Of a stretch of DNA of 64,000 nucleotides, positions 29,005-39,420 are shown piece after piece (position 1 is the stretch's first letter; each line of letters starts with the position of its first letter). The DNA is from Andalucia godoyi (lineage: Eukaryota > Discoba > Jakobea > Jakobida > Andaluciidae). The stretch covers positions 64,607-128,606 of the forward strand of contig VRVR01000017.1 in the NCBI GenBank assembly GCA_009859145.1. Direction: 5' to 3'. Made by a program: the position numbers and the translations under genes. Under the pieces are notes generated by a model. That model was not told the origin of the DNA and searched no databases. It was given only the letters and a program-made list of their open reading frames with translations.

Positions 29005-29431
29005 CCTCCTTTCTCTATTCTCCCTCTCTTTTTCGAAATCTCAAAAAACAGCCCACTCGGTTCTCAATGCTCTCTGGTTTCGGTTCCCACTCGCTAAAAC
29101 GCGTGGTGCAGTTGAAAGGGAACTACAGCCGACGCCGAGGTTTTATTACTTTATTACCGTATCAACCCAGGAGCCGTATTTCATGCTGTTGCTGATTTGG
29201 GCATCTCTCTTTCTGCTTTTCTTTTTGGCTGCCGACTCAGTGGTTGTGGGGAGGGGAGGTTCTTATTTCCATACTTGATTGGAGTCTTAGAGGGAGAAAG
29301 AATAATATAGCATTTGTAAATACCGTACGTTGGGGGCGGGAGTTTGGAGGGGGAGTTGAGCGCTGTTGTTGCTTTGGTACGTGGTAGTTTTTGATCAGTC
29401 GTCCAACATCACGCAGAATTTCTGAGAACAG
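29005..29431. other. Divergent promoter region
   Basis: Spacer between the transporter and the 879-residue orphan. Nothing specific beyond T-rich and G-rich patches and a CGCAG acceptor-like site 16 bases before the ATG. Confidence 0.4.
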
Positions 29432-32071
29432 ATGTCGTCAATGTCCATTGTGAATGTCATTTGTCAGCCACCGGTGTTTCAGCGCGTTGCGTCGTTCTTG
29501 TCGCTGGAAGTGGACGGATATGCTCTTCATCTTGTGAATTCGTCCTTTTTGGATTTGTTTGCTCAGAATGTTTGCTACTTTTGGATAGACGAGCCCGTTT
29601 CACTGCTACGCTTCGACGCTTTGTCCAAGTTGGTACTATCACGGCCGTTCATTCCGCGTGGTACGGCGGGATGGATCAAGTTACGAACGATCCCAATCTT
29701 GCGATATTTGCACAGGGATTCCTTGCAACACGAGGATGGACTATTGCAATCGATCATAGATGGCGCAGCGCTGATCTCTCACATTTCGTTCTTCTGTGAG
29801 TTGTCGACGGATGACGCCGCACGGAAAAGGCAATTGCAGTCGCTGGTGCTGCCTCCAGTCCTTGCACGCGATCTGCCTGCTGGCTGCCAGATTGTTTTCA
29901 AGAATGTTTATTTTGCAGATACTGTAGAGCTTTTGGTTGCTCTCTGGCCCCGCCACTTTCGTTTGGTTTTTCACATTGATCCAGCAACAGCAATCCGTGA
30001 GTCTGGCCTAGAAGCCACTCGCCGGCTATTTACCGATACGATTCCAAAGATCGTCCGTATGAGACGGCACGTGCTGTTTGTCGCATCGCTGGGGTGGTCG
30101 TCGAACATTCCCTCGCTGTCTCGAACGAGCTCGAGTTCGTTGTTAAACAACAACAGCGGCGCGCTTCAGACGGAAGCAGAGACCGATTTCTCGTTTGTGC
30201 ATCGATTGCTTCCTTTCGGTGTCGTTTTTCTGCAGCTGGTCATGTCTGTGAATCGAGAGTCGCAAATGGGCTTCTCTCTGGCGGGTAGGATACACGCTCT
30301 TGCGCTGGAATCTGCGGATGCTTTGGATGGGATGCTTTTGGAAGATCCGCCATTTCGCAGTGGAGAAGCAGTTGCAAATGCCATGAATTCAATGTATGAT
30401 CCGACACCACACGTCGACGACATGAACGTACGCATCCACAGAACTGCAGCTTTCGATCAATTTGTTGTATTGGACGGGATCCGCGGCTCTTTAGACGTCC
30501 AGGACCTCAGGACCGTACACGCAGTTTACCAGCAGAATTTGGAATTGCTGTTGACGCAGCAAATCTCGAGCGAGGAAGGGGATTTGCATGTGGACCAGGG
30601 ATCCTCAAAGATGGTTTCTTTCCGCCCGATGACTGTGGATCTGCACAATGATGCTTCGATTACGGTTCTGCACTCCTTCTTGTGTCAACCGCTGGTTCTT
30701 CAAAATTTGAATTGTCTGAAAGGTCTTTTGATCTTTCGAAACACAGAGGAACGATCCATCATTCCAAAATCGATGAGACATGTTGTTGTCCGCTACGATC
30801 TCGATCTGAACTCTCTGCCGTCGCTAGAATACCTAGTGTACGACGTTCCCTCCGTTCGTGATCACGGTTTTGAGTGGTGGTTCGATGATTTTCGCGAGGC
30901 AGACGAAGATCCATCCGGTGAGCGACAGTTAGTACTGGATTCTCCTCAGGCGATCCTGCAAGTCCGAAATTGCCGGTTTTTGCTGTATGTTCGCACCACT
31001 GCTTTGCTCTTTGTTGAAAACTGCCCCAACATTTCGGGTATCTCAACCAACGGCACGTGCTGCTTCCTCGGTCGCGTGGCGGGACGTCTGCTGCGTCCAG
31101 TGTCACTCCTTCAAAACTGCTTCTTAAATTGCAGTCAGCAATTGGGCCGACAGCTCCCCTGTTTGCAGTCTCTTTCTTGTGCTGTGCCTCGTGGCTGCTC
31201 ATTCATTTCATTGATGGATACTCGCATCTCGCAGCTGAACTTGTTTGGCTCTTCTTTCGACCGCGTGAAATCTACGGTATTCATACAAAGCGCTACACCG
31301 GTTGCTGTCACCTGCACACAGCTGGAAGCCGTGCTGCTGGACGAACTCTCTTGGATGTACATTGGACGGCATGCTGTTCATTCTTCGGTGAACCGGCTGG
31401 ACCTTGTGCAGCGGCTACCCTCAAAGAAGCCGGTCGGGATTGTGGATGAGAAAACATTCTCTCGAGTGCGAGCTTCTCTGCCTCCTCCACTATTGCCGCA
31501 TGCATGCAAACTGTTTCTGCGAGACCGGTTTGTTGTGTACGATGGTATGCTGTTTTGTGGAGGGGTGCCACCGGAGTCTGATCCAAAAGCCTCCGCCTCT
31601 CTGCAGAATGTGGCGTATTCCACGGTCGTCTACATTCAGGCCCCGCCCACCTCCACAATATCGGTTGACGAAACCATTCTGGGCAACTCGGCTGACGTGT
31701 ATTTCATCGTGAATGCGAAGTTGGAAGCCGTGAACATCAAGCTGAACAGTCCTTTTGTCACCAAGCTCCACGTGTCTCCTCGGGCACGCATTCTACTGGA
31801 GTCATACGACGCTCTGACAACAGTGTCGTATCACGGTGACTGTGCTCCTGGAACCGTGACCATTCCTCCTTTTGGTGACCTGCTTCGAGATAACGCTGTT
31901 CCACTCCTCCCGTCTTTGAAGCATATCGTCTTCGATTCGGAGTCGCAGATCCCCACCAATCAACAGCTGCACTTGCGCTCTGATCAGAAAGTCCATTGCT
32001 CCGGGGCCGCGCTGCATTTCCCTTCACTTTTCTTGCATGTTGCTGACAACGGTCCTGACTCCGCACTTTGA
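29432..32071 (+). CDS. Large orphan protein, possibly F-box/LRR-like
   Basis: An 879-residue protein without signal or membrane segments. The N-terminus (C-Q-P-P-V-F-Q-R-V-A-S-F-L-S-L) resembles the start of F-box-type proteins. Many short hydrophobic strand-like phrases, such as L-Q-N-L-N-C-L-K-G-L-L and L-N-S-L-P-S-L-E-Y-L, give the feel of irregular leucine-rich repeats or a beta-solenoid. No catalytic motif. An AATAAA at 32085-32090, 14 bases after the stop, is a likely polyadenylation signal. No specific family recognised. Confidence 0.65.
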   Translation: MSSMSIVNVICQPPVFQRVASFLSLEVDGYALHLVNSSFLDLFAQNVCYFWIDEPVSLLRFDALSKLVLSRPFIPRGTAGWIKLRTIPILRYLHRDSLQHEDGLLQSIIDGAALISHISFFCELSTDDAARKRQLQSLVLPPVLARDLPAGCQIVFKNVYFADTVELLVALWPRHFRLVFHIDPATAIRESGLEATRRLFTDTIPKIVRMRRHVLFVASLGWSSNIPSLSRTSSSSLLNNNSGALQTEAETDFSFVHRLLPFGVVFLQLVMSVNRESQMGFSLAGRIHALALESADALDGMLLEDPPFRSGEAVANAMNSMYDPTPHVDDMNVRIHRTAAFDQFVVLDGIRGSLDVQDLRTVHAVYQQNLELLLTQQISSEEGDLHVDQGSSKMVSFRPMTVDLHNDASITVLHSFLCQPLVLQNLNCLKGLLIFRNTEERSIIPKSMRHVVVRYDLDLNSLPSLEYLVYDVPSVRDHGFEWWFDDFREADEDPSGERQLVLDSPQAILQVRNCRFLLYVRTTALLFVENCPNISGISTNGTCCFLGRVAGRLLRPVSLLQNCFLNCSQQLGRQLPCLQSLSCAVPRGCSFISLMDTRISQLNLFGSSFDRVKSTVFIQSATPVAVTCTQLEAVLLDELSWMYIGRHAVHSSVNRLDLVQRLPSKKPVGIVDEKTFSRVRASLPPPLLPHACKLFLRDRFVVYDGMLFCGGVPPESDPKASASLQNVAYSTVVYIQAPPTSTISVDETILGNSADVYFIVNAKLEAVNIKLNSPFVTKLHVSPRARILLESYDALTTVSYHGDCAPGTVTIPPFGDLLRDNAVPLLPSLKHIVFDSESQIPTNQQLHLRSDQKVHCSGAALHFPSLFLHVADNGPDSAL

Positions 32072-32084
32072 ATCACGTAATGTA

Positions 32085-32090
32085 AATAAA
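32085..32090 (+). terminator. Likely polyadenylation signal
   Basis: AATAAA 14 bases after the stop of the 879-residue orphan. Position fits, but I have no transcript evidence. Confidence 0.4.
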
Positions 32091-32306
32091 ATGAATAGAA
32101 CGGTGCCCTCTGTCCGCACTTCTCCTCTTCCTCTTTCTGTCCAGCCCCGGTCCTAACTCCACTCAGTATAACGCCTGTAAAAATACGCAAACCTCCCCCC
32201 GGAGCCCGACGAGTTCAACAAGCATGGACAAAAAGGCAAAAAGCACGAAACAGCACGAAGCGTTCCTTTTTTATTGATGCCGCAGTTTGGACTTCCATTC
32301 TTCTCT

Positions 32307-32308
<2 letters not shown>

Positions 32309-32344
<36 letters not shown>
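32309..32344 (+). repeat. AT dinucleotide microsatellite
   Basis: About 18 TA units in a row, seen directly, 50 bases before the ASH-protein start region. Confidence 0.9.
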
Positions 32345-32346
<2 letters not shown>

Positions 32347-32395
32347 TTATTGTTTAGATTAGTACATTTGTTTTCGTGCAGGGACCGATTGCGAA

Positions 32396-33742
32396 ATGTC
32401 GTCCCATCTTGGAACATTACCATTTTCGCACGTTCCGCTTCACACAACAGCGACAAAGCAGTTTTCTCTTCGGAATCCCTTTGGAACAAGAGCTCATTTA
32501 CGGTCGGTGAGCATCACCACGACAGGCATTCCGAACTCTTTCCGCAATCGGTCGCTGACGGATAGCGATGACTGCTTCTTTCTGACTGGTTGCCCGTCGC
32601 TCCCTATCTTTCTGGATCCACACGAGACACTGACTTTTGAGGTTTCATTTGTGCCCAACGTCAGAGGAACCAGTGAAGGCAAGTTTTCTCTTGGGTTTGA
32701 CCATGCACTGCATGACGTTTCACTTGTTGGCATCGGTGTGCATAGTCACGATTCCTCCTCACGCTCCGTATCAAGTGACGACGACGAACAGCAAATGCTG
32801 CTTCGAAACACAGCATCTCAATGTTCTCCTGCGCTGAACAGCCGTGCAAATGCCACCGCGATGGCCAAATCATCCCCGCGGATTTCTCCTCGGACGCGGC
32901 GATCTGAATATTCGTCCCGTATCGAGCAGCGTTCTCCACTTCCTGCCCCCGCTCCAAAATTCAGTAGCAGTAGTGGTGGTGGTGGCAGCAATAATGGCGG
33001 AAATCACGTGCATTACAACTCGCCTGCTCGATCTGGAGACCAGTCGGAACGCCGAAGAACCCCTCAGACGGATTATGGTTATGCGTCGAGTTTCGCACGC
33101 GCTTCATCAGAAAAGAAGAGGAAAATGGAGGCTCCGAGATTACCCAGGCAGCATGCATCCGTGTCCAGTGCGCATCACCACAGTCGCACGCTTGAAGATC
33201 TGCAGGGTCGCCACCGCGCGATCGTGCACAGCGGTAATGTTCATGAAGAGAACGGGGTTGAGGTTGAGCATTTGGACGGGTATGACGAGGCGGAAGTCGA
33301 GGACGATGAACAGTCTGTTGTCGACCAGTTCATGTCGCGGGTGTCCCCTCCCAAAGCCGTCGTGAAGGAGTACCATCATTACCATCATTTTGTCCCGGAA
33401 TCTGCAGATGCTTTGGAAACACACGGTCGCCATGCTCCAGAAGAATCCACGCCCCCGCACGCTGTCAATCCTCGGACTGTAGCTAGCTCATTGCGTTCAC
33501 CGATGCCTTCACAGCAGTCATCCCCACCGTCGGCAGCAGGGTCACTACGGCGTGCATCCACTTCTCCTCGATCGAGAATTCCAGAAACATTCGATCTTTC
33601 GGTGGTTCCCAGATCACCCGGCTCTCCACAAGATCTCGAAGGGCTGGTGTCCGAGGCCGTGGAGCAGCTCCATAACCTGTCCACACGAATAGACCAAATT
33701 GACAGGGGCCTTTCGCAATGGAAACGATACGTGAACAAGTAA
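32396..33742 (+). CDS. ASH-domain protein, CEP192/SPD-2-like fragment architecture
   Basis: A 448-residue protein. Residues ~15-120 form an immunoglobulin-like ASH (ASPM-SPD2-Hydin) domain. It has the strand pattern F-S-L-R-N-P-F-G-T ... L-R-S-V-S-I ... L-T-F-E-V-S-F-V-P and ends H-D-V-S-L-V-G-I-G-V. A long disordered Ser/Arg/His-rich region follows. A C-terminal helical segment (L-E-G-L-V-S-E-A-V-E-Q-L-H-N-L) is probably a coiled coil. ASH proteins act at centrosomes, basal bodies and cilia; a role there is inferred. A TTCGTGCAG acceptor-like site sits 14 bases before the ATG. Confidence 0.62.
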   Translation: MSSHLGTLPFSHVPLHTTATKQFSLRNPFGTRAHLRSVSITTTGIPNSFRNRSLTDSDDCFFLTGCPSLPIFLDPHETLTFEVSFVPNVRGTSEGKFSLGFDHALHDVSLVGIGVHSHDSSSRSVSSDDDEQQMLLRNTASQCSPALNSRANATAMAKSSPRISPRTRRSEYSSRIEQRSPLPAPAPKFSSSSGGGGSNNGGNHVHYNSPARSGDQSERRRTPQTDYGYASSFARASSEKKRKMEAPRLPRQHASVSSAHHHSRTLEDLQGRHRAIVHSGNVHEENGVEVEHLDGYDEAEVEDDEQSVVDQFMSRVSPPKAVVKEYHHYHHFVPESADALETHGRHAPEESTPPHAVNPRTVASSLRSPMPSQQSSPPSAAGSLRRASTSPRSRIPETFDLSVVPRSPGSPQDLEGLVSEAVEQLHNLSTRIDQIDRGLSQWKRYVNK

Positions 33743-34288
33743 TATCCGGGAAGTTATAGATTTCCCACCAAACCCGTCGCCTCGTTCCAAAACTAATCAA
33801 TGTTGATCAGCACGGGCAACACTGACCTCACTTCCATGAGATTTTTCTGCCGATCCGGTTAAGAAGGTGCTACAACCAGGGTCAAGAGCTTTCACGGATT
33901 TTCTTGTCAAACTACTATCGCCGATACGATCTTGTTTGATTGGTGATTCAGGAATAGACAGAACAAAATCTTTTGGTTTTTTTTTTTTTCAACCTCAGTC
34001 GAGTATCGCGATCAAATGCTGGAAAGTCTTTGTTTTGGTCTGTTCGCAAAGGCTCTCTGAATTTAGCAGGGAAACGTCTCCCGGGACCTTTCCAATCTTT
34101 GGCGTTCAATCCGATAGATGTTTCTTCCTTTTTTGCTGCGGTATTTCATCACAGACTGTTTCTCTGCGTGAAAAATCCTGTCGATGTAGGCTGGGCCCAC
34201 GGGATGTTTCCGAATCCACGAGAAGATCGGTAGTCTGGAGCATTTCCGGTGTCCTCATGTTGTGCGACCAACACGATTCAGGAGCAAC
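33743..34288. other. Intergenic region
   Basis: No gene recognised. A T run at 33979-33989. Borders the dispersed non-coding repeat at 34289. Confidence 0.4.
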
Positions 34289-34520
34289 GTTCATTGTTGA
34301 ACGTTGAATCGATTGGGGGAATAGGTTCGTTGTGATGACCCTTTGATGCAGAGCAATCTGCATTGAAGAGTTGGTGCTCGCCCCAAATTGCTTCTGTCCT
34401 CGGTGACAGCTTTTAGTCGATGACCAATAATGATTCATGTGTTGGCGAGCGGTTTTGACTGTCCGATCATTCACTTTCACATATTCGCATCGGCTTGATG
34501 CTAGCAAGGGTTTTGGCAAA
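34289..34520 (+). repeat. Dispersed non-coding repeat, copy 2
   Basis: Counterpart of 22550-22815. It shares GCATTGAAGAGTTGG, GCTCGCCCCAAAT, CGATGACC, GATTCATGT and a right-hand TTTTGGCAAAA. GCTCGCC (around 34376-34382) and GGCGAGC (around 34444-34450) are exactly complementary and could close a stem of ~60 bases loop. Not part of any gene. Confidence 0.5.
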
Positions 34521-34740
34521 AAAATAATAATGATAATGATAAAGAATTCTAAAGCAAAACCATCGTTCTCTGGCTCTGGTTTTCATGGTTATAATTATTT
34601 GTATTTATTTTTTTATTTCCTTTTGTTCTGCATACTTTGACGAAGTCGTGTTGCTTGACGGGGAGAGGCGAGAAGAAAGTAATATTCATAATTAAGGAAG
34701 GGCGAGTTGCGGAACAGGAGGGACCAGTCTCTTGCGTACG

Positions 34741-37700
34741 ATGCTTGCGTCTCTGACTAAAGAAGCCCCTATTTCATCGCGACATTTGCCGACGTTTCCA
34801 AGCAGCTTCGTTTCGCGTTCGCCGTTTTTCACTCTTCATGCGAGGCTTTATATCCCGTCTGTTCCGAGTGGAACGCAGTGTGTGATGACTTCTGTCAGCC
34901 CGCTCGCGTGCGCCCCTATTGTGCATCCTGCATCTGATGGCGAGTGTGACTGGATGGTTGAGCAGTCGTTTCCGTATGTCCGGCTATCAAAGGATCTGTC
35001 GCTTTGTGTTCAGGTCATTAATACGCAGGATGTAATCACGCATTGTGCGGTTGTCGAGGTGTACAGAACGCTGCTTCGCAGATGCGATGAGTCAAATTCC
35101 GAGACGGTTTTGCTGACATCGCTTATTGGAATGGAAGACTCCATTTCGGTTACGCTGTCCATTGGATATTCGTTCGAATGCGACTCTTTGACACCAGCGC
35201 GGTTTAGGATGCTTCGGCCGTCTGATTTTGGAATTTCCGAAAGAACAAACAGCCCAAATTCCACAGCCTCTTCGCAGATCACACAGTTTCGGGCCGCTGA
35301 ATTGCAGTGCATTGTGACTGTTTCAAACATACATGGGCTGTTGGAAGCCCATTCGAGATCAAAGTTCCTGCGACTGACTTTTGAAGTCGGCGAGGATGAA
35401 TTCCCTCTACCTCTTCCTCCGGTTCATTCCGCTTCTTCTGTATGCCCCGATTCGTTGTCTGCGCTCTTGCTGTTGCCGGCTGAACATCTAGGAAGACAGA
35501 AAATTCCAAACATGTGCGTTTCGCTGAGTGAATTTGCGGACTCCAAACATCGGTCTTTCAGAAATACAATGTCGCTGACTTCTTCAGGGTCATCTGCTGC
35601 ATTGTATGCTTCTTCCCCAGGTTCTCCAGGTGGTTCGTTGTTGACAAGGGGCTACTCTTCCTCTTCTCTCGTGAATCGAAACAGATCTGATTCCGAAGGA
35701 AGTGACCCTGGGACCCCGACGTCTTCTGGGTCTTCACCTCGCTTTGCTGCTGATCATGGTGCATTCGGCTTTACGTGGAAGCAAATCAGTTCACAGGTGG
35801 TTCCAGTCGCCAAAGCCTCCACTCTTGTTCTCGGAAAAGCAACTGTGGATGTAACTGTTTGTATGTTAGGGATTCCAACTATTTCCGGATGGTGGGATTG
35901 TCTGGCATCGCTTGATCCCCGAATTTCAAGGATTGTGAACAGCGGCACGATGGATACTCTGGAAAGCATTGCAAAGGGAGATATTGAATTTCCGCTGCCC
36001 ACGCTGGATGACAGCACGGACATATCGGCGCTTGCCCATCTTCCGGTGCTGATTTCGCAAATCAACACGGTTTGGAATCAGTCTGTTAAGCACCGTGCAA
36101 CATTTCCAAAGCTTACACAATATCTGAAAGACTTCACCGCAGCTTGCAGTTTTCGTTTGAGAAGGCCTGAATCAATAGTTACTGCGTTGGGTGTGTATGA
36201 TTCTCGAGTGTCCGATTACCTTGCACGTCATTTGAACAGCATTGATCCTTTCGTCCGAGGGATGCTCCCTTCTGAAGAACAGGATATTAAAACTCGTCGT
36301 GCTTTCGCTCGGTATAATAACGATTGCGTGATCTCTGTAAGCGTCGATGCGTGGGGCGAGTCAACTGACGTCTTCTACTCGTGGGACATTGCCAGTCAGT
36401 TGCAGAAGCTCAGCTCGAAGGAATGCATGCAGGGATTACTTCGCTGTAGCAGAGGAACGCCGTGGTGTGTCGTTGCAACATGCCTTTGTCGTGTCGCTGA
36501 ACTTGGAGATGACTACTCGGTTGGAGACTGGGATCGCTTTTGTGATTTCGTTGAACTCTGTGGCTTGTCTCGCGAAATCTGGTCTTTCCTGTCTTCGGCC
36601 TTTCATTCGCAGTTTTCTGTCAAAGAGTGGATTGTGGCCTCTCGTCTTGCTGCAGAGAAGCATTCATTGGCGTTGAGCTGTGCATCGTTCGACGCTAGCG
36701 ATGAGATGCATCATCTGACTTGTGGTGTGGCTTGTACTCGGTCTCTTCGAACGCCAGAGAACTGGAGAGGCACTGTCCCGCTGTTCCTCGATTGTTGGAG
36801 GAAATATCGCCGAATTTTCGCACACTCAATGCCCATTCTGAATGAACACGTTTCGAATGACGTTCAAGAAGCTGTGCTGCTGTCTTACTCGGCCGTGCAA
36901 CCGGGTGCATTTGCCTCGCTCGTCATGGCGGTCCTCCGCTACCCGTTGTCGAAGTCTACGATTGTGGACCTTCTGTGGCACTGCGCCGATGCTCCTTTGT
37001 TGCCGTTCATGTCTGGCCTTCCGCCAGAGATCACGCAAGCCATGAAGGCGTCCATCTGCTTGTTTGCTGCGTCTGCAGAAATTGACATCAGCAGAACGAC
37101 GTCATTGATGAAGGCATTCATTGGAGGCAGTCTCTCCAGATTGATGTTTTTGCGCTCTATCGAGAATTTGGTTCGTTCTCCTGCTGGCCAAAAAGTCCTG
37201 AAGCAAAAGCCTTATCTCCAAAAGGAGATTGGACACGCCGTTCTTTCCCTCCAGAAGCCGTGCGTTTTGACCGGTGTGCCGTTTCATGTCTGGACTCCGT
37301 TGTGCTCGTTTGTGCTGTTTGTTCCCAGTGGCACTGCACATGCAGCTGAGCAAGCAGTGAAGCATTTTTTTGGATTTTCGATGCAGAACGTGGTGTGGAC
37401 ACAGGATCGTCTTGGGGGTCGCAAGCCCTGCGCGGTGGATGCCGAATTCAGTCTTGCGTATGTCCGTGGAGCTGATCGTCCGTCATTTGAAGCCTCCTCA
37501 GATTTGGACTCCTTTGTTTCCTATCAGCACACTTTTGATTCCTTTACAAATTATCGAGCGCACGACTCGATATGTGTGATTCCGCGTGTTTCCACCATCT
37601 TGTCCGACAGTCTTGCGATATCGCTCCTGATTCCTGTCCGTTCTGATCGTCTTGAGGCGCCAATGCGGTTGATTGATTTGCTGGAAATCCACTCCATTCT

Positions 37701-38016
37701 TTTATCTCGTTCGCCAGAGCGTCTTTCTTCTGCATTGCTCAGTGATGTGCGAACAGATGGATTCGCGGGAGTGGAGCGAGCATGTGCGATAATCCGGGTG
37801 GAAATGGAGTCTCGTACTAGTCGTGTAGCTGAGGCCAAGAACCAGGTGCTGAAAGAGCATGTTCGGCGGAAAAAGGAATCAACAGACCCGGGGTCTCTGG
37901 TGGCCCCGGACTTGTCTGCGCTCGAAGAGCATCAAGAGATGCATATTGCGAATGTCGAGCGACGTGTTTCCCATTTGACGAAGGTCTTCAAAAGAGATCA
38001 AACGTTAGTCGTGTAA
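34741..38016 (+). CDS. 1091-residue orphan protein
   Basis: One long frame from the first ATG at 34741. The N-terminal ~230 residues look beta-rich, with phrases like L-C-V-Q-V-I-N-T-Q-D-V and L-R-L-T-F-E-V-G. A Ser/Gly-rich linker follows (~280-335). Then ~700 largely helical residues, some resembling alpha-solenoid, and a C-terminal predicted coiled coil (E-H-V-R-R-K-K-E-S onward). No catalytic motif, signal or membrane helix. A trafficking or cytoskeletal scaffold is possible; I do not recognise the family. Confidence 0.65.
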   Translation: MLASLTKEAPISSRHLPTFPSSFVSRSPFFTLHARLYIPSVPSGTQCVMTSVSPLACAPIVHPASDGECDWMVEQSFPYVRLSKDLSLCVQVINTQDVITHCAVVEVYRTLLRRCDESNSETVLLTSLIGMEDSISVTLSIGYSFECDSLTPARFRMLRPSDFGISERTNSPNSTASSQITQFRAAELQCIVTVSNIHGLLEAHSRSKFLRLTFEVGEDEFPLPLPPVHSASSVCPDSLSALLLLPAEHLGRQKIPNMCVSLSEFADSKHRSFRNTMSLTSSGSSAALYASSPGSPGGSLLTRGYSSSSLVNRNRSDSEGSDPGTPTSSGSSPRFAADHGAFGFTWKQISSQVVPVAKASTLVLGKATVDVTVCMLGIPTISGWWDCLASLDPRISRIVNSGTMDTLESIAKGDIEFPLPTLDDSTDISALAHLPVLISQINTVWNQSVKHRATFPKLTQYLKDFTAACSFRLRRPESIVTALGVYDSRVSDYLARHLNSIDPFVRGMLPSEEQDIKTRRAFARYNNDCVISVSVDAWGESTDVFYSWDIASQLQKLSSKECMQGLLRCSRGTPWCVVATCLCRVAELGDDYSVGDWDRFCDFVELCGLSREIWSFLSSAFHSQFSVKEWIVASRLAAEKHSLALSCASFDASDEMHHLTCGVACTRSLRTPENWRGTVPLFLDCWRKYRRIFAHSMPILNEHVSNDVQEAVLLSYSAVQPGAFASLVMAVLRYPLSKSTIVDLLWHCADAPLLPFMSGLPPEITQAMKASICLFAASAEIDISRTTSLMKAFIGGSLSRLMFLRSIENLVRSPAGQKVLKQKPYLQKEIGHAVLSLQKPCVLTGVPFHVWTPLCSFVLFVPSGTAHAAEQAVKHFFGFSMQNVVWTQDRLGGRKPCAVDAEFSLAYVRGADRPSFEASSDLDSFVSYQHTFDSFTNYRAHDSICVIPRVSTILSDSLAISLLIPVRSDRLEAPMRLIDLLEIHSILLSRSPERLSSALLSDVRTDGFAGVERACAIIRVEMESRTSRVAEAKNQVLKEHVRRKKESTDPGSLVAPDLSALEEHQEMHIANVERRVSHLTKVFKRDQTLVV

Positions 38017-38367
38017 GATGTGCATGGCATTTCTTTAAGATGTGGTGATCATGATTGCAGCCTTTTCTCGTTCAGAAACAAACCATTTTTTTCTTTGCCA
38101 ACTATTTAACTACATAAGAAATAAATAAAATCAACGAACAGAGAGAAGAAAACAAAGAAGCAAACGTATCCGCTCCAAGACATGCGCAAAATGCCAACCA
38201 GCGTAACTGATGATGATTGGGAACCCAACAGCGTGTTTATAAAAATTGATTGTGGTGAGGGGAAGACGGAGACGCAGGGGAAGACGGAGAAGGGGAGAGA
38301 AGAAGACTAATTAAAAATAATAATAAAACGAAAAAAAGTCCAAACAAGATTATGGCAAAAACTCTCG
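38017..38367. other. Convergent spacer
   Basis: A-rich with AATAAA-type sequences at about 38122-38127. A short GGGGAAGACGGAGA repeat occurs twice at about 38258-38293. Nothing else seen. Confidence 0.4.
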
Positions 38368-39420
38368 TCACACAGATTTTCGAACCCCGGCCTGCAGAAG
38401 CTGCTCGATGACTTTGGAGTCGTGGATGCCTTGTTGTTCCAGAGTATGCAACAGTGTTTGAAGTTCTTCCAATTGCCCCGCATCCAGCTGCGAGGGTCGT
38501 CGACTGTGGTTGGTCGCAAACCCAAATCCAGGAAGCTGGCCTGGGTGTGCAGCAGGGGAAGGAGAAACCAACCCAAACGACGCACTCTGCGGAGAAAAGG
38601 ATGAATGCTGTGGGGACGAAACGGGTGACGACGTGAACGCAGACCCAGGGCCAGATCGGTCGGACTCCTGTTGTCGAGCGGCAGCGGCCCTTTGAATCTC
38701 GCGTAGTTCTCCCGTTCCAGAATTGATTTTGAAATGCGTCTGCATGGTCTTTTGACGGGCCTTATGAGCCCGACGAATCTCTGCTTTGGAGGCTGTGGGA
38801 TCTCCACTAGGATAGGCACCTGCAGAAGGAGAAGGAAATCCCGGAGAAACACTGGAAGTCGCATTGTCCATCGCCAGCTGCTGTGAATGCGCAGGAGAAG
38901 TCGGGACGTATTGGGGGGGTGGCTGCAACCCAAAAGAAGGTGAGCTTTGGACATCGGCAAGAGACACCGAAGGAAGCAAAGACTGTGGCAAAACACCGTA
39001 CATACCATAAGGTCCTTGAGATACATGCTGATTCGAGACCATCGGAGGAGGATGCATGAATGGAGGACCGGGACGATCCACGGTTGGATCAAAGGACATC
39101 GAATTCAAGACCTGGATTACTGCTGGAGAAGACGAATGAAACGGTAGGTGCGAATGCTGCGAGTCATTTGCTGTGATTCCCTGGCTGCTGCTGCTCATCC
39201 CTTGTGCCATGCCAAACGGTCCTCCTCTCGAAATTCCTGGCGAGTTCGCGAACGCGGGATTCATGGTTTGCGTAGCGTTGGTCGGGGTTGCTGTGTTCGA
39301 AGCTCCGTGCGGGCTCATGAGACGCTCAATTTCCCTTTCATCATCTTCATTTAAAGCCAGCACCAGATTCAGTCTTGTGCTGCCGGCGTGGTGTTGTCTG
39401 GAGTCGTTGGGATCTTGCAT
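38368..39420 (-). CDS. Pro/Ser/Gln-rich low-complexity protein
   Basis: A 350-residue protein, mostly Ser, Pro, Gln, Gly and His. Two more structured parts are visible: an N-terminal L-N-L-V-L-A-L-N-E-D-D-E-R-E-I-E helix, and a basic helical segment A-S-K-A-E-I-R-R-A-H-K-A-R-Q-K near residue 212. A C-terminal helix contains L-E-E-L-Q-T-L-L-H-T-L-E-Q-Q-G. The layout is typical of disordered transcription or RNA regulators. Family not recognised. Confidence 0.6.
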   Translation of the reverse strand: MQDPNDSRQHHAGSTRLNLVLALNEDDEREIERLMSPHGASNTATPTNATQTMNPAFANSPGISRGGPFGMAQGMSSSSQGITANDSQHSHLPFHSSSPAVIQVLNSMSFDPTVDRPGPPFMHPPPMVSNQHVSQGPYGMYGVLPQSLLPSVSLADVQSSPSFGLQPPPQYVPTSPAHSQQLAMDNATSSVSPGFPSPSAGAYPSGDPTASKAEIRRAHKARQKTMQTHFKINSGTGELREIQRAAAARQQESDRSGPGSAFTSSPVSSPQHSSFSPQSASFGLVSPSPAAHPGQLPGFGFATNHSRRPSQLDAGQLEELQTLLHTLEQQGIHDSKVIEQLLQAGVRKSV

